Assembly (NCBI RefSeq): GCF_001439785.1
Contig: NZ_JYLI01000006.1
Location: 186,001-250,000 of the forward strand
Length of the DNA stretch: 64,000 nucleotides
Direction of reading: 5' to 3'
DNA from: Pseudomonas poae
Lineage (GTDB): Bacteria; Pseudomonadota; Gammaproteobacteria; Pseudomonadales; Pseudomonadaceae
Shown piece by piece: positions 8,348 to 17,638 of this stretch. Within the stretch, counting starts at the first letter, position 1, and each line of letters begins with the position of its first letter. The position numbers and the translations under genes were made by a program. The notes beneath the pieces were generated by a model that worked only from the letters and a program-made list of their open reading frames with translations, did not search any database and was not told the DNA's origin.

Positions 8348-8893
8348 ATGTCGACCTCGGCCCGCCTCATGCTTCTTGTTTGCGCCGCGCTGCTCAGCGC
8401 CTGCGCAAGCCGTCCACCGCCGCCGGCGCCTGTCGCCGTCAAGCCCAAGCCGGTGTTCAACTACGCTGCCACCCAAAGTTTCTCGCCTGCGGCCGAAGAC
8501 GTGCTCTTCCGTGCACTCGGTCTGGTCGGCACGCCTTATCGCTGGGGCGGTAATACGCCGGACTCGGGATTCGATTGCAGCGGCCTGATCGGCTTCGTCT
8601 ACCGCGATGCGGCCGGTATTTCCCTGCCACGTACCACCCGCGAACTGATCGTGATGCGCGCCCAGGATGTGAGTGAGCAGAACCTGCAGACCGGTGACTT
8701 GCTGTTCTTCGCCACCGGCGGCGGTTCCCAGGTCAGCCATGCGGGCATCTATGTGGGCGAAGGCCGTTTCGTGCATGCGCCGCAAACCGGCGGCACGGTG
8801 AAGCTGGATACCTTGTCCAAGGCGTATTGGCAGAATGCGTACCTGAGCGCCAAGCGCGTATTGCCGGCCGAGCATCTGGCGCGCAATCCTTAA
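8348..8893 (+). CDS. NlpC/P60 family lipoprotein (peptidoglycan endopeptidase)
   Basis: A 181-residue lipoprotein with lipobox LSAC (Cys19), a Pro-rich linker (SRPPPPAPVAVKPKP), and an NlpC/P60 domain from residue ~55: GTPYRWGGNTPDSGFDCSGLIGFVYRDAAG holds the catalytic Cys, VSHAGIYVGEGRFVHAP the catalytic His. It is a shorter paralogue of the preceding gene and resembles the Spr/MepS type of DD- or DL-endopeptidase that opens crosslinks during growth. Specificity cannot be read from sequence. It probably has its own promoter at 8217-8244. Confidence 0.92.
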   Translation: MSTSARLMLLVCAALLSACASRPPPPAPVAVKPKPVFNYAATQSFSPAAEDVLFRALGLVGTPYRWGGNTPDSGFDCSGLIGFVYRDAAGISLPRTTRELIVMRAQDVSEQNLQTGDLLFFATGGGSQVSHAGIYVGEGRFVHAPQTGGTVKLDTLSKAYWQNAYLSAKRVLPAEHLARNP

Positions 8894-8910
8894 CGCTCAA
8901 ACCAGGATCC

Positions 8911-9006
8911 ACATGTGGGAGGGGGCTTGCTCCCGATGGCGGTGCATCAGTTCAACCATTCATTGACTGATCCACTGCTATCGGGAGCAGGCCCCCTCCC
9001 ACATGT
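8911..9006. repeat. REP doublet (27-bp arms)
   Basis: Two 27-bp arms around GTGGGAGGGGGCTTGCTCCC are inverted with a single mismatch, separated by 42 nt. It sits between two convergent genes, where it could also act as a transcript end. Confidence 0.9.
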
Positions 9007-9018
9007 GTTTTGCGGTGT

Positions 9019-10329
9019 TTATTTAGCTGAAACCCGCCACACCTTATTCCCCACATCATCGGCCACCAGCAGATCCCCCTGCTGATCGATGACCACGCCC
9101 ACTGGCCGGCCCATGGCTTTCTCGTCTTTGTCGAGGAACCCGGTCAGCACGTCCACCGGCTGCCCCTTGGGTTGTCCGCCCTCGAACGGCACGAAGATCA
9201 CCTTGTAGCCACTGTGCGGCTTGCGGTTCCACGAGCCGTGCTGGCCGATGAACGCGCCGTTGCTGAAGGTCGCCGGGAGTTTGCTGCCTTCGGCAAAGGT
9301 CAGCCCCAGGGATGCGGTGTGCGGGCCCACGGCGTAGTCCGGCGCAATGGCCTTGGCCACCAGCTCCGGATTCTGCGGCGTCACGCGCACGTCCACATGC
9401 TGACCGTAGTAACTGAACGGCCAGCCATAAAAGCCGCCATCCTTGACCGAGGTGATGTAGTCCGGCACCAGGTCGCTGCCGATTTCGTCGCGCTCGTTGA
9501 CGGCCGTCCACAGTTTGCCGCTCTGCGGTTCCCAGGCCATGCCGTTGGGATTGCGCAGGCCCGACGCGAAAATCCGGTGCTGGCCGGTGGCGCGGTCAAC
9601 TTCCCAGATCGCTGCGCGGCCTTGTTCGGCCTCCAGTCCGTTTTCGCCAACGTTACTGTTGGAACCTACGCTCACGTACAGCTTGCTGCCGTCCTTGCTC
9701 GCCACCACGTTTTTCGTCCAGTGGTGGTTCAGCGGGCCGCCTGGCAAATCGACGACTGTAGTGCCCTGGGTTTTGATCGCGGTTTCGCCCGGCTGATAGG
9801 CAAAGCGCAGCAGCTTGTCCGAGTCGGCCACGTACAGGTCGTTGCCCACCAGGGTCATGCCGAATGGCGAGTTGAGGTTTTCCAGGAAAACCGTGCGTGT
9901 CTCGGCCACGCCGTCGTGGTCGGCATCGCGCAGCAGGGTGATGCGGTTCGGGCTCGGCACACCTGCGCCGGCGCGGCCCATGACTTTCTCCATCACCCAG
10001 CCGCGAATGCCCTTGGCATCATCCGGCTTGGGCGGCGCGTTGGTTTCGGCCACCAGTACGTCGCCATTGGGCAACACATAGAGCCAGCGCGGGTGGTCCA
10101 GGCCTTCGGCGAACGCAGCGACCTGAGTGCCAGCGGCGGCGGTCGGCTTGGCGCCTTCAGGCCAGCCGATGGCCGGTGCGATGTTTACTGTTGGGATCAG
10201 CGTCTTGTTCGGTTGCGGCAACTTGGGCGACGGCCCGGTGCCATCCGACACCTGCAGCGTCGAGCTTTCACCGCAGGCGGCAAGGGTGCCGGCGAGCATG
10301 ATGAGTAAGGCGAGTCTTGTTTTATGCAT
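9019..10329 (-). CDS. PQQ-dependent sugar dehydrogenase family lipoprotein (L-sorbosone dehydrogenase-like)
   Basis: A 436-residue protein with a lipoprotein signal (lipobox LAAC, Cys19) and an AGGAGA ribosome binding site. The rest is a beta-propeller of the soluble glucose dehydrogenase / sorbosone dehydrogenase type: [24 protein letters not shown], then [60 protein letters not shown] and C-terminal [28 protein letters not shown]. Such enzymes oxidise aldoses or sorbosone in the periplasm using PQQ. The actual substrate is unknown. It is divergent from the cobalamin riboswitch and is not itself an obvious B12 gene. Confidence 0.88.
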   Translation of the reverse strand: MHKTRLALLIMLAGTLAACGESSTLQVSDGTGPSPKLPQPNKTLIPTVNIAPAIGWPEGAKPTAAAGTQVAAFAEGLDHPRWLYVLPNGDVLVAETNAPPKPDDAKGIRGWVMEKVMGRAGAGVPSPNRITLLRDADHDGVAETRTVFLENLNSPFGMTLVGNDLYVADSDKLLRFAYQPGETAIKTQGTTVVDLPGGPLNHHWTKNVVASKDGSKLYVSVGSNSNVGENGLEAEQGRAAIWEVDRATGQHRIFASGLRNPNGMAWEPQSGKLWTAVNERDEIGSDLVPDYITSVKDGGFYGWPFSYYGQHVDVRVTPQNPELVAKAIAPDYAVGPHTASLGLTFAEGSKLPATFSNGAFIGQHGSWNRKPHSGYKVIFVPFEGGQPKGQPVDVLTGFLDKDEKAMGRPVGVVIDQQGDLLVADDVGNKVWRVSAK

Positions 10330-10436
10330 GGTTTTCTCCTGAATGCCTGTAAGGGTAGAGGATTGCCAGCGCGGGATGGTTCAAGTGCCAGGCCAGCTTT
10401 AATTGACGCTCCACCCCCAACCCACTAACCTTCGCC

Positions 10437-10667
10437 GCTTGTTCCAGGTGCTCCGTGGCGCGTGCGTCGACAGAGTGAAACAGGGAAGCCGGTGAGTGAG
10501 CGCACTTGTACACAGTGCTGCCGCGATCCCGGCGCTGCCCCCGCAACGGTAAATGAGTCAACACGGTGCTGTTTGCCACTGTATCGCCCGCGATATGGGA
10601 AGGCGCGCCGCCGGCTTGCCTGCGCTTGATACGTGCAGGCGCCACTCATGAGTCCGGAGACCGGCCT
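10437..10667 (+). promoter_or_regulatory. Adenosylcobalamin riboswitch
   Basis: All landmark segments occur in order: GAAACAGGGAAGCCGGTGAG near 10478, the conserved core GCTGCCCCCGCAACGGTAA near 10535, the B12 box region GCCACTGTATCGCCCGCGAT, GGGAAGGCG, and the closing CATGAGTCCGGAGACCGGCC ending at 10666. AdoCbl binding is expected to reduce expression of the cob operon that begins at 10763. The orientation and position directly upstream of cobO support this. About 95 nt separate the aptamer from the cobO start, room for a sequestering expression platform. Confidence 0.96.
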
Positions 10668-10762
10668 TGAACATTCAACAGCATCACGGTGGGCGATGCT
10701 TGGCTGTCTGTATGTGCTTGTTCCTGCCCGCCGTTTTTGTCCAGCCCCAACGGAGAGCTGCC

Positions 10763-11374
10763 ATGACCGATTCCCCCGAACGCGACGAGCGCCATCTGGC
10801 GCGCATGCTGCGCAAAAAAGCCTTGATCGACGAGCGCATCGCCAACTCGCCGAATGAGTGCGGCCTGCTGCTGGTGCTCACCGGCAACGGCAAAGGTAAG
10901 AGCAGCTCGGCCTTCGGCATGCTGGCCCGTGCCATGGGCCACGGCATGCAGTGCGGTGTGGTGCAGTTCATCAAGGGCCGTTTCAGCACCGGTGAAGAGA
11001 TGTTCTTCCGCCGCTTCCCCGAGCAGGTGCGCTTTCACGTGATGGGTGAAGGTTTCACCTGGGAAACTCAGGACCGCCAGCGCGACATCGCCGCCGCCGA
11101 AGCCGCTTGGGCGGTATCGCGGGCAATGCTGCAGGACCCCTCCATCGGCCTGGTGGTGCTGGATGAATTGAACATTGCCCTCAAGCACGGCTACCTCAAC
11201 CTTGACCAGGTCCTCAGCGACCTGCAGGCCCGCCCGCCGATGCAGCACGTGGTGGTCACCGGCCGTGGCGCCAAGCCCGAGCTGATTGAAATGGGCGACA
11301 CCGTCACCGAAATGGGCATGCTCAAGCACGCATTCCAGGCCGGCATCAAGGCTCAGAAGGGCGTCGAACTTTGA
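10763..11374 (+). CDS. cobO: Cob(I)yrinic acid a,c-diamide adenosyltransferase
   Basis: CobO (CobA/BtuR type) transfers the 5'-deoxyadenosyl group of ATP to the cobalt of corrinoids. The 203-residue length is typical. The start MTDSPERDERHLARML has GGAGAG just upstream. The P-loop is LTGNGKGKSSSAFGMLARAMGHG (residues ~37-59), followed by VVQFIKGRF and VVLDELNIALKHGYL (Walker B). The stop overlaps the TTG start of cobB. First gene of the riboswitch-controlled operon. The frame is open upstream to a TTG at 10667, but that stretch overlaps the riboswitch outlet and looks non-coding. Confidence 0.97.
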   Translation: MTDSPERDERHLARMLRKKALIDERIANSPNECGLLLVLTGNGKGKSSSAFGMLARAMGHGMQCGVVQFIKGRFSTGEEMFFRRFPEQVRFHVMGEGFTWETQDRQRDIAAAEAAWAVSRAMLQDPSIGLVVLDELNIALKHGYLNLDQVLSDLQARPPMQHVVVTGRGAKPELIEMGDTVTEMGMLKHAFQAGIKAQKGVEL

Positions 11375-12738
11375 ATCAGCCCCGTCATTGCCCGGCCGTT
11401 CTGATTGCCGCACCGGCGTCCGGCCAGGGCAAAACCACCGTGACCGCCGCCCTGGCCCGGCTGCACCGCAACCTGGGGCGCAAGGTGCGCGTATTCAAGT
11501 GCGGCCCGGACTTCCTCGACCCGATGATCCACGAGCGCGCCAGTGGTGCGCCGGTGTATCAGTTGGACATGTGGATGGTGGGCGAGCAGGAAAGTCGCCG
11601 CCTGTTGTGGGAAGCGGCGGGCGAGGCCGACCTTATTCTGATCGAAGGCGTCATGGGCCTGTTCGACGGCACGCCCTCCAGCGCCGACCTGGCGCGACAT
11701 TTCGGTGTGCCGGTGCTCGGCGTGATCGACGGCACCGCCATGGCCCAGACCTTCGGCGCACTGGCCCTGGGCCTGGCGCGCTATCAGCCGGACCTGCCGT
11801 TCGCCGGCGTGCTGGCCAACCGGGTCGGCACCCTGCGTCATGCGCAGTTGCTCGAAGGCAGCCTCACCGAAGGCCTGCGCTGGTACGGCGCGCTGTCCCG
11901 CGAGACTGGAATCGAACTGCCCAGCCGTCACCTCGGCCTGGTGCAGGCCAGCGAGCTCAATGACCTCGATGCGCGCCTGGACGCCGCCGCCCAGGCCCTG
12001 GGCAGCAGTTGCGAAGTGGCGGTGCCGCCACCGGTGACCTTTGCCGTGCCCGAGGTGATCGCGGCCGAGCCGTTGCTCGCCGGCGTGCGCATTGCCATCG
12101 CCCGGGACGAAGCGTTTGCCTTCACCTATGGCGCCAGCCTGGACCTGTTGCGGGCGATGGGCGCCGAGCTGAGGTTCTTCTCACCGCTTCACGATAGTCA
12201 GTTGCCTGAGGCCGACAGCCTGTACCTGCCCGGTGGTTACCCGGAGCTGCATCACCAGGCGCTGTCGGAAAATACCTCGATGCTCGCAGCCATTCGTGCC
12301 CATCACGCGGCGAGTAAACCCTTGCTCGCCGAGTGTGGCGGCATGTTGTATCTGCTCGACTCGCTCACCGACGTTGACGGCATCCGCGTCGAACTGGTGG
12401 GCCTGTTGCGGGGCGACGCGGTGATGCAGAAGAAACTGGCGGCGCTGGCGCTGCAGAGTGTCGAGCTGCCGGAGGGCACGTTGCGCGGGCACACCTATCA
12501 CCATTCGCTGACCAGCACCGAATGGGATCCGATCGCCCGTGGCCTGAGCCCCAATGGCGGGCGCGGTGCCGAGGCGGTGTATCGGCAGGGCCGGATGACC
12601 GCTTCCTATGTGCACTTTTATTTCCCGTCGAATCCGGCGGCGGTGGCCGCGCTTTTTGCGCCGGATCTCAAGACCGCTGTCGCAGGCAATCCAGCGCCCA
12701 CATTGATAGCGTTTACAGATCAAACGGTAGGGCCATGA
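11371..12738 (+). CDS. cobB: Cobyrinate a,c-diamide synthase
   Basis: This CobB/CbiA glutamine amidotransferase amidates side chains a and c of (hydrogeno)byrinate, using ATP and Gln. N-terminal P-loop-type synthetase domain: VLIAAPASGQGKTTVTAALARLH, then VFKCGPDFLDPMIH and LIEGVMGLFDG. C-terminal class I GATase domain from ~residue 245: LYLPGGYPELH, nucleophile Cys in LLAECGGMLYLLDSL, His in ASYVHFYFPSNP. 455 residues fits. The start codon appears to be TTG at 11371, overlapping the cobO TGA, a coupling that could keep its level tied to cobO. Confidence 0.96.
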   Translation: MNQPRHCPAVLIAAPASGQGKTTVTAALARLHRNLGRKVRVFKCGPDFLDPMIHERASGAPVYQLDMWMVGEQESRRLLWEAAGEADLILIEGVMGLFDGTPSSADLARHFGVPVLGVIDGTAMAQTFGALALGLARYQPDLPFAGVLANRVGTLRHAQLLEGSLTEGLRWYGALSRETGIELPSRHLGLVQASELNDLDARLDAAAQALGSSCEVAVPPPVTFAVPEVIAAEPLLAGVRIAIARDEAFAFTYGASLDLLRAMGAELRFFSPLHDSQLPEADSLYLPGGYPELHHQALSENTSMLAAIRAHHAASKPLLAECGGMLYLLDSLTDVDGIRVELVGLLRGDAVMQKKLAALALQSVELPEGTLRGHTYHHSLTSTEWDPIARGLSPNGGRGAEAVYRQGRMTASYVHFYFPSNPAAVAALFAPDLKTAVAGNPAPTLIAFTDQTVGP

Positions 12739-13385
12739 CCGACCACGCATTCCCCCTGGCCGAGCGCGACGCCGTCTACCGCGCCATCGCCGAACGCCGC
12801 GACATGCGCCACTTCAGCGGTGGCACGGTCGCCCCCGAATTACTGCAGCGCCTGCTCCAGGCCGCACATCAGGCCCCCAGCGTGGGCCTGATGCAGCCCT
12901 GGCGCTTTATCCGCATCAGCGACCGCTCGTTGCGCGGGCGGATCCAGCACCTGGTGGAAGACGAACGCGTGCGCACCGCTCAGGCCCTGGGGGAGTGTTC
13001 CGACCAGTTCATGAAGCTCAAGGTCGAAGGCATCCACGACTGCGCCGAAGTGCTGGTGGCAGCGCTGATGGATGACCGTGAACGGCATATTTTCGGCCGT
13101 CGCACCTTGCCCGAAATGGACATGGCCTCGCTGTCCTGCGCAATCCAGAACCTGTGGCTGGCCGCGCGGGTGGAAGGGCTGGGCATGGGCTGGGTGTCGT
13201 TGTTCGAACCCCAGGCCCTGGCCGACCTGCTGGGCTTGCCGCCAGGTGCCAAGCCCCTGGCCGTATTGTGCCTGGGCCCTGTCGCCGAATTTTATCCGGC
13301 GCCAATGCTGCAGCTCGAGGGCTGGCGCGAGCCACAGCCGTTGAGTGAGATGCTGTATGAAAATGCGTGGGGAGTGAGTCAATGA
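12735..13385 (+). CDS. bluB: 5,6-dimethylbenzimidazole synthase BluB
   Basis: BluB is an oxygen-dependent flavin destructase that converts FMNH2 to DMB, the lower ligand of B12. The 216-residue protein belongs to the nitroreductase fold: [14 protein letters not shown] (flavin-binding Arg cluster), [15 protein letters not shown], and [32 protein letters not shown]. Its place inside a cob operon supports BluB over a generic nitroreductase. ATG overlaps the cobB stop by 4 nt. Its presence implies oxygen-dependent lower-ligand synthesis, consistent with an aerobic pathway. Confidence 0.95.
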   Translation: MTDHAFPLAERDAVYRAIAERRDMRHFSGGTVAPELLQRLLQAAHQAPSVGLMQPWRFIRISDRSLRGRIQHLVEDERVRTAQALGECSDQFMKLKVEGIHDCAEVLVAALMDDRERHIFGRRTLPEMDMASLSCAIQNLWLAARVEGLGMGWVSLFEPQALADLLGLPPGAKPLAVLCLGPVAEFYPAPMLQLEGWREPQPLSEMLYENAWGVSQ

Positions 13386-14290
13386 GTGTGGCCTTGCTGT
13401 GCGTCGCTGCCGTGGCGCTGGACGCGCTGCTGGGTGAGCCCAGGCGCTGGCATCCGCTGGTGGCATTCGGCAACTTTGCCGGGCGCATCGAGCAACGCTT
13501 CAACAGCGGTGGGCGCGGCTGGCGCAGCCATGGGGTCACCGCCTGGGTCATCGCGGTGGTGCCGTTGACCCTGCTGGCCACCGCCTTGTCATGGGCGCCT
13601 TATATTGGCTGGACGCTGGAGATCCTCGCGTTGTACTGCGCCCTGGGCATGCGCAGCCTGGGTGAGCATGTGATACCGGTGGCCCAGGCCCTGCGCAGCG
13701 ATGACCTGGTTGAGGCGCGCACGCGGGTGAGTTACCTGGTCAGCCGCGAGACCGCCGAACTGGACGCCACCGACGTCGCCCGCGCTGCCACCGAGTCGGT
13801 GCTGGAAAACGGCAGCGACGCAGTATTTGCCGCACTGTTCTGGTTTGTGGTCGCCGGCGTGCCGGGCGTGGTGCTCTATCGTCTGAGCAATACGCTGGAC
13901 GCGATGTGGGGCTACCGCACCGAACGCTTCGAGCGCTTCGGCTGGGCAGCGGCCAGAATTGACGATGTGCTCAACTATATTCCTGCGCGGCTGGTGGCCT
14001 TGACCTACGCCGTGCTGGGCAAGACCCGCCTGGCGCTCAAGTGCTGGCGTACCCAGGGTCCGACCTGGGACAGCCCCAACGCCGGGCCAGTGATGGCGGC
14101 CGGCGCGGGCGCGCTGGGCGTGGCGCTGGGTGGTGCGGCGATCTATCACGGCGAGCTGCATCAGCGTCCACCGCTGGGCGAAGGCCCGGCGGCGGATGCC
14201 GATGCCATCGAGCGGGGCTGGCAACTGGTACAGCGCGGCGTATGGCTGTGGCTGCTGATTCTGTGCGCGGGGGCGCAATTTTATGCTTGA
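13382..14290 (+). CDS. cbiB: Adenosylcobinamide-phosphate synthase (CbiB/CobD)
   Basis: Membrane enzyme that attaches aminopropanol (or its phosphate) to adenosylcobyric acid. The 302-residue protein starts [30 protein letters not shown], the typical first helix and D-LLG(D/E)P motif. Conserved [27 protein letters not shown] and [37 protein letters not shown] match the family core. Several hydrophobic helices; the last is [22 protein letters not shown] overlap with bluB, and its end overlaps cobC by 8 nt. Called cobD in Pseudomonas nomenclature. Confidence 0.96.
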   Translation: MSVALLCVAAVALDALLGEPRRWHPLVAFGNFAGRIEQRFNSGGRGWRSHGVTAWVIAVVPLTLLATALSWAPYIGWTLEILALYCALGMRSLGEHVIPVAQALRSDDLVEARTRVSYLVSRETAELDATDVARAATESVLENGSDAVFAALFWFVVAGVPGVVLYRLSNTLDAMWGYRTERFERFGWAAARIDDVLNYIPARLVALTYAVLGKTRLALKCWRTQGPTWDSPNAGPVMAAGAGALGVALGGAAIYHGELHQRPPLGEGPAADADAIERGWQLVQRGVWLWLLILCAGAQFYA

Positions 14291-15272
14291 ACACGGCGGA
14301 CGCCTGCGCAAGGCGGCAATCCAGTACGGCATTGCCGAAGACCAGTGGCTCGACCTGTCCAGTGGTCTGGCGCCGTGGCCCTGGCCGATTCCCGAGATCC
14401 CGTTGCGCGCCTGGGCGCGTCTGCCGGAAACCGACGATGGCCTGGAGTTGGCCGCCAGCGAATATTACGGCGCGGCGCATGTATTGCCGGTGGCCGGTTC
14501 GCAGGCGGCCATCCAGTTGCTGCCGCGCCTGCGTCGTTCCGGCAAGGTCGGCGTACTGTCGCCGTGCTACGCCGAACACGCCGAAGCCTGGCGTCGCGCC
14601 GGGTATGTGGTGCGCGAAGTACAGGAGCAGGAAGTCGACTTCTTTCTCGACAGCCTCGATGTGCTGGTAGTGGTTAACCCGAACAACCCCACGGGGTTGA
14701 GCCTGAGCCCGCAACGCCTGCTCGCCTGGCACGCCCGCCTGGCGCAGCGCGGAGGCTGGCTGGTGGTGGACGAAGCCTTCATGGACGTCACCCCGCACCT
14801 GAGCCTGGCGGGCCATGCCCATCAGGTCGGGCTGATCGTGCTGCGCTCATTCGGCAAATTCTTTGGCCTGGCCGGTGTGCGGCTGGGCTTTGTCCTGGCC
14901 GAGCGGCGATTGCTCAAGTTGCTCGCCGAGCAGGTCGGCCCCTGGGCCGTCAGCGGGCCGACGCGTGTACTGGGTCAGGCCTGCTTGCGTGATACCGACG
15001 GGCACACGCGCCAGCGCGCGCGCTGTGTCGAGGCCGGGCAGCGTTTGTTTGCCTTGCTCGAGCGCCACGGCTTTCAGCCGCAGGGCGGCTGTGCCCTGTT
15101 CCAATGGTTGATCACGACACACGCCGAGCGGCTGCACGAATTCATGGCCCAGCGCGGCATCCTGCTGCGTCTGTTTGCGCACAACAGCAGCCTGCGCTTC
15201 GGCCTGCCCGACACCGAGGCCGACTGGCTGCGCCTCGATGCGGCACTGGTCGCTTACCGGGAGGCGGCATGA
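14283..15272 (+). CDS. cobC: Threonine-phosphate decarboxylase (PLP-dependent)
   Basis: CobC (CobD in Salmonella) decarboxylates L-threonine-O-3-phosphate to (R)-1-amino-2-propanol phosphate, the substrate of CbiB. The 329-residue protein is a fold-type I aminotransferase: [38 protein letters not shown] (PLP-binding Asp) and [21 protein letters not shown] with the Schiff-base Lys in SFGK. It starts 8 nt inside cbiB. The substrate assignment rests on the operon position; by sequence alone it could be mistaken for a histidinol-phosphate aminotransferase. Confidence 0.93.
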   Translation: MLEHGGRLRKAAIQYGIAEDQWLDLSSGLAPWPWPIPEIPLRAWARLPETDDGLELAASEYYGAAHVLPVAGSQAAIQLLPRLRRSGKVGVLSPCYAEHAEAWRRAGYVVREVQEQEVDFFLDSLDVLVVVNPNNPTGLSLSPQRLLAWHARLAQRGGWLVVDEAFMDVTPHLSLAGHAHQVGLIVLRSFGKFFGLAGVRLGFVLAERRLLKLLAEQVGPWAVSGPTRVLGQACLRDTDGHTRQRARCVEAGQRLFALLERHGFQPQGGCALFQWLITTHAERLHEFMAQRGILLRLFAHNSSLRFGLPDTEADWLRLDAALVAYREAA

Positions 15273-16720
15273 GTACGCTGATGGTGCAGGGCACCACCTC
15301 CGATGCCGGCAAAAGTACCCTGGTGACCGCGCTGTGCCGTTGGCTGGTGCGCCAGGGCGTGGCAGTGGCGCCGTTCAAACCGCAGAACATGGCCCTCAAC
15401 AGCGCCGTGACCGCCGAAGGCGGCGAGATCGGCCGCGCCCAGGCGGTGCAGGCCCAAGCCGCCCGCCTGGCGCCCCACACCGACATGAACCCGGTGTTGC
15501 TCAAACCCAACAGCGATACCGGCTCGCAGGTCATCATCCACGGCCGTGCCGTCACCAGCATGAACGCGGTGGCCTACCACGATTACAAAGCCATCGCGAT
15601 GCAGGCGGTGCTGGCCTCCCATGCGCGCCTGAGCGCAGCCTACCCGGTGGTGATGGTGGAAGGCGCGGGCTCGCCGGCAGAAATCAACCTGCGCGCCAAC
15701 GACATCGCCAACATGGGTTTTGCCGAAGCGGTGGACTGCCCGGTGCTGCTGATCGCCGATATCAACCGTGGCGGCGTGTTTGCCCATCTGGTAGGCACCC
15801 TGGAATTGCTCTCGCCCAGCGAACAGGCGCGGGTCCGAGGTTTTATCATCAACCGCTTTCGCGGCGACATTGCGCTGCTGCAGCCGGGGCTCGATTGGCT
15901 TCAGGCACGCACCGGCAAACCGGTGGTGGGCGTGTTGCCCTATGTGATGGACCTGCACCTGGAAGCCGAGGACGGCATCGACCGGCGCCAGATCGACAAG
16001 GTCGCCCAGGTGCTCAGGGTGGTCGTGCCGGTATTGCCGCGCATCAGCAACCACACGGATTTCGACCCGTTACGCCTGCACCCCCAGGTGGATCTGCAGT
16101 TCGTGGGGCCGGGCCAGTCGATCCCGGCCGCCGACCTGATCATCCTGCCGGGCTCGAAAAGTGTGCGCAGTGATTTGGCGTATCTGCGCGCCAATGGCTG
16201 GGACAGCGCCGTGGCGCGGCATTTGCGCTATGGCGGCAAGCTGCTGGGGATTTGCGGTGGTTTGCAGATGCTGGGTGAGCAGGTGCATGACCCGCTTGGG
16301 CTGGAAGGGGCTGCAGGGTCCAGTGACGGGCTGGGACTGCTGGGGTTCAGCACCACGTTGGAAGAAGAGAAGCAGTTGCGCAATGTGCGTGGGCGGCTGT
16401 TTTTGGAAGACGCTGAGGTGAGTGGGTATGAGATTCATGCGGGGGTGACGTCGGGTGACGGTCTGACGCGTGCTGCGGTGCTGCTGGATGATGGGCGCAC
16501 TGATGGCGCGCACAGTGCTGACGGGCAAATCCTTGGCACCTACTTGCACGGTTTGTTCGAAACCCCCGCCGCGTGCAGCGCCTTGCTGCGTTGGGCCGGG
16601 TTGCAGGATGTGCAGGAGGTGGATTACCACGCGCTGCGTGAGCGGGATATCGAGCGGTTGGCGGATTTGGTGGAGAACCATCTGGACACCGCGTTGTTGC
16701 GCAAACTGTGTGGAATCTGA
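15269..16720 (+). CDS. cobQ: Cobyric acid synthase
   Basis: CobQ/CbiP amidates the b, d, e and g side chains of adenosylcobyrinate a,c-diamide. 483 residues. N-terminal synthetase domain: [33 protein letters not shown], then [24 protein letters not shown] and [14 protein letters not shown]-terminal GATase domain with Cys in [14 protein letters not shown] and His in [15 protein letters not shown] overlap with cobC. It is the last gene before a 918-bp repeat block; there is no obvious terminator right after its stop codon. Confidence 0.97.
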   Translation: MSTLMVQGTTSDAGKSTLVTALCRWLVRQGVAVAPFKPQNMALNSAVTAEGGEIGRAQAVQAQAARLAPHTDMNPVLLKPNSDTGSQVIIHGRAVTSMNAVAYHDYKAIAMQAVLASHARLSAAYPVVMVEGAGSPAEINLRANDIANMGFAEAVDCPVLLIADINRGGVFAHLVGTLELLSPSEQARVRGFIINRFRGDIALLQPGLDWLQARTGKPVVGVLPYVMDLHLEAEDGIDRRQIDKVAQVLRVVVPVLPRISNHTDFDPLRLHPQVDLQFVGPGQSIPAADLIILPGSKSVRSDLAYLRANGWDSAVARHLRYGGKLLGICGGLQMLGEQVHDPLGLEGAAGSSDGLGLLGFSTTLEEEKQLRNVRGRLFLEDAEVSGYEIHAGVTSGDGLTRAAVLLDDGRTDGAHSADGQILGTYLHGLFETPAACSALLRWAGLQDVQEVDYHALRERDIERLADLVENHLDTALLRKLCGI

Positions 16721-16912
16721 CGGTGTACGGACAGATTCCCTGTGGCAGCGGGCTTGCTCCCGATGGCGGTTTTTCGGTGTACATATCCGTTGTTGCGGTA
16801 ACGGCGGCTTATGGTTCCGCTCTTACAGCGGGTCACTTTTGGAAGAGCCCAAAAGTAACCAAAAGGCTCTCGCCCCACCACTCGGCACCTCGCTCAGGCT
16901 CGGTGTGCCCGC

Positions 16913-17011
16913 ACGCAGGCTTGAATCCGTGGGCCGCCGCAATGGGCCATCCCTGGCCCAGTGCGGCTAACCCGGCGTCCTGCCGGGTTGCCCACGGATT
17001 CAAACCTGCGT
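16913..17011. other. Three-way-junction palindromic module, copy 1
   Basis: Stem 1: ACGCAGG-c-TTGAATCCGTGGGC pairs with GCCCACGGATTCAA-a-CCTGCGT (21 bp, one mismatch). Stem 2 (16936-16967): GCCGCA/TGCGGC and GGGCCA/TGGCCC with a 2x2 internal loop and a TCCC loop. Stem 3 (16969-16989): AACCCGGC/GCCGGGTT with a GTCCT loop. Single unpaired bases C16935 and T16968 lie in the junction. Whether it acts as RNA or as extruded DNA is unknown. Confidence 0.8.
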
Positions 17012-17326
17012 TCGGCCAGCGTGGTTTTACGGGGCGCCTGAGATCAAAATCAACAGCCAGATCAACAGCTGATGTGCGTTTCTGTGGGAGCGGGCTTGCC
17101 CGCGATGGCGGCCTTAGAGTCGATCACTATGTAATTGAAACGCCACGTTCCAAATATGGGAGGGGGCTTGCTCCCGATGGTGGTTTTTCGGTGTACATAT
17201 CCGTTGTTGCGGTAACGGCGGCTTATGGTTCCGCTCTCACAGCGGGTCACTTTTGGAAGAACCCAAAAGTAACCAAAAGGCTCTCGCCCCACCACTCGGC
17301 ACCTCGCTCAGGCTCGGTGTGCCCGC

Positions 17327-17425
17327 ACGCAGGCTTGAATCCGTGGGCCGCCGCAATGGGCCATCCCTGGCCCAGTGCGGCTAACCCGGCGTCCTGCCGG
17401 GTTGCCCACGGATTCAAACCTGCGT
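17327..17425. other. Three-way-junction palindromic module, copy 2
   Basis: Identical in sequence to the module at 16913-17011, displaced by 414 bp. The differences between the two duplicated units all lie outside it. Confidence 0.8.
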
Positions 17426-17638
17426 TCGGCCAGCGTGGTTTTACGGGGCGCCTGAGATCAAAATCAACAGCCAGATCAACAGCTGATGTGCGTTTCTGTG
17501 GGAGCGGGCTTGCCCGCGATGGCGGCCTGAGAGTTGATCACTATGTAACTGAAGCGCCACGTTCCAAATGTGGGAGGGGGCTTGCTCCCGATGGCGGCCT
17601 GACAGTCACACAATTCAGCCAACCGAAGGTGCCATCCC

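Larger units (their letters stand above)
16721..17638. repeat. Intergenic block with a 414-bp tandem duplication and REP sequences
   Basis: 918 bp without a gene between cobQ and cobU. Copy 1 is about 16751-17164 and copy 2 17165-17578, a period of exactly 414 bp with only about eight base differences. The unit is bounded by REP cores (GGCTTGCTCCCGATGG at 16751, 17165 and 17579), so unequal crossing-over between REPs is a likely origin. Each unit holds the long form of a dispersed repeat (starting near TGTACATATCCGTT), the three-way-junction module, and a second REP (GTGGGAGCGGGCTTGCCCGC). 414 is a multiple of three, so one frame stays open across both copies, but it has no coding features. 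Confidence 0.95.

Noticed and set aside
16751..17578. Possible CRISPR array or phage attachment sites in the tandem repeat
   Set aside because: The unit is 414 bp, not a 25-40 bp repeat with spacers; there are no cas, integrase or tRNA genes nearby.
17100..17638. Second B12 riboswitch ahead of cobU
   Set aside because: None of the conserved aptamer segments occurs here; the region is fully explained by repeats.
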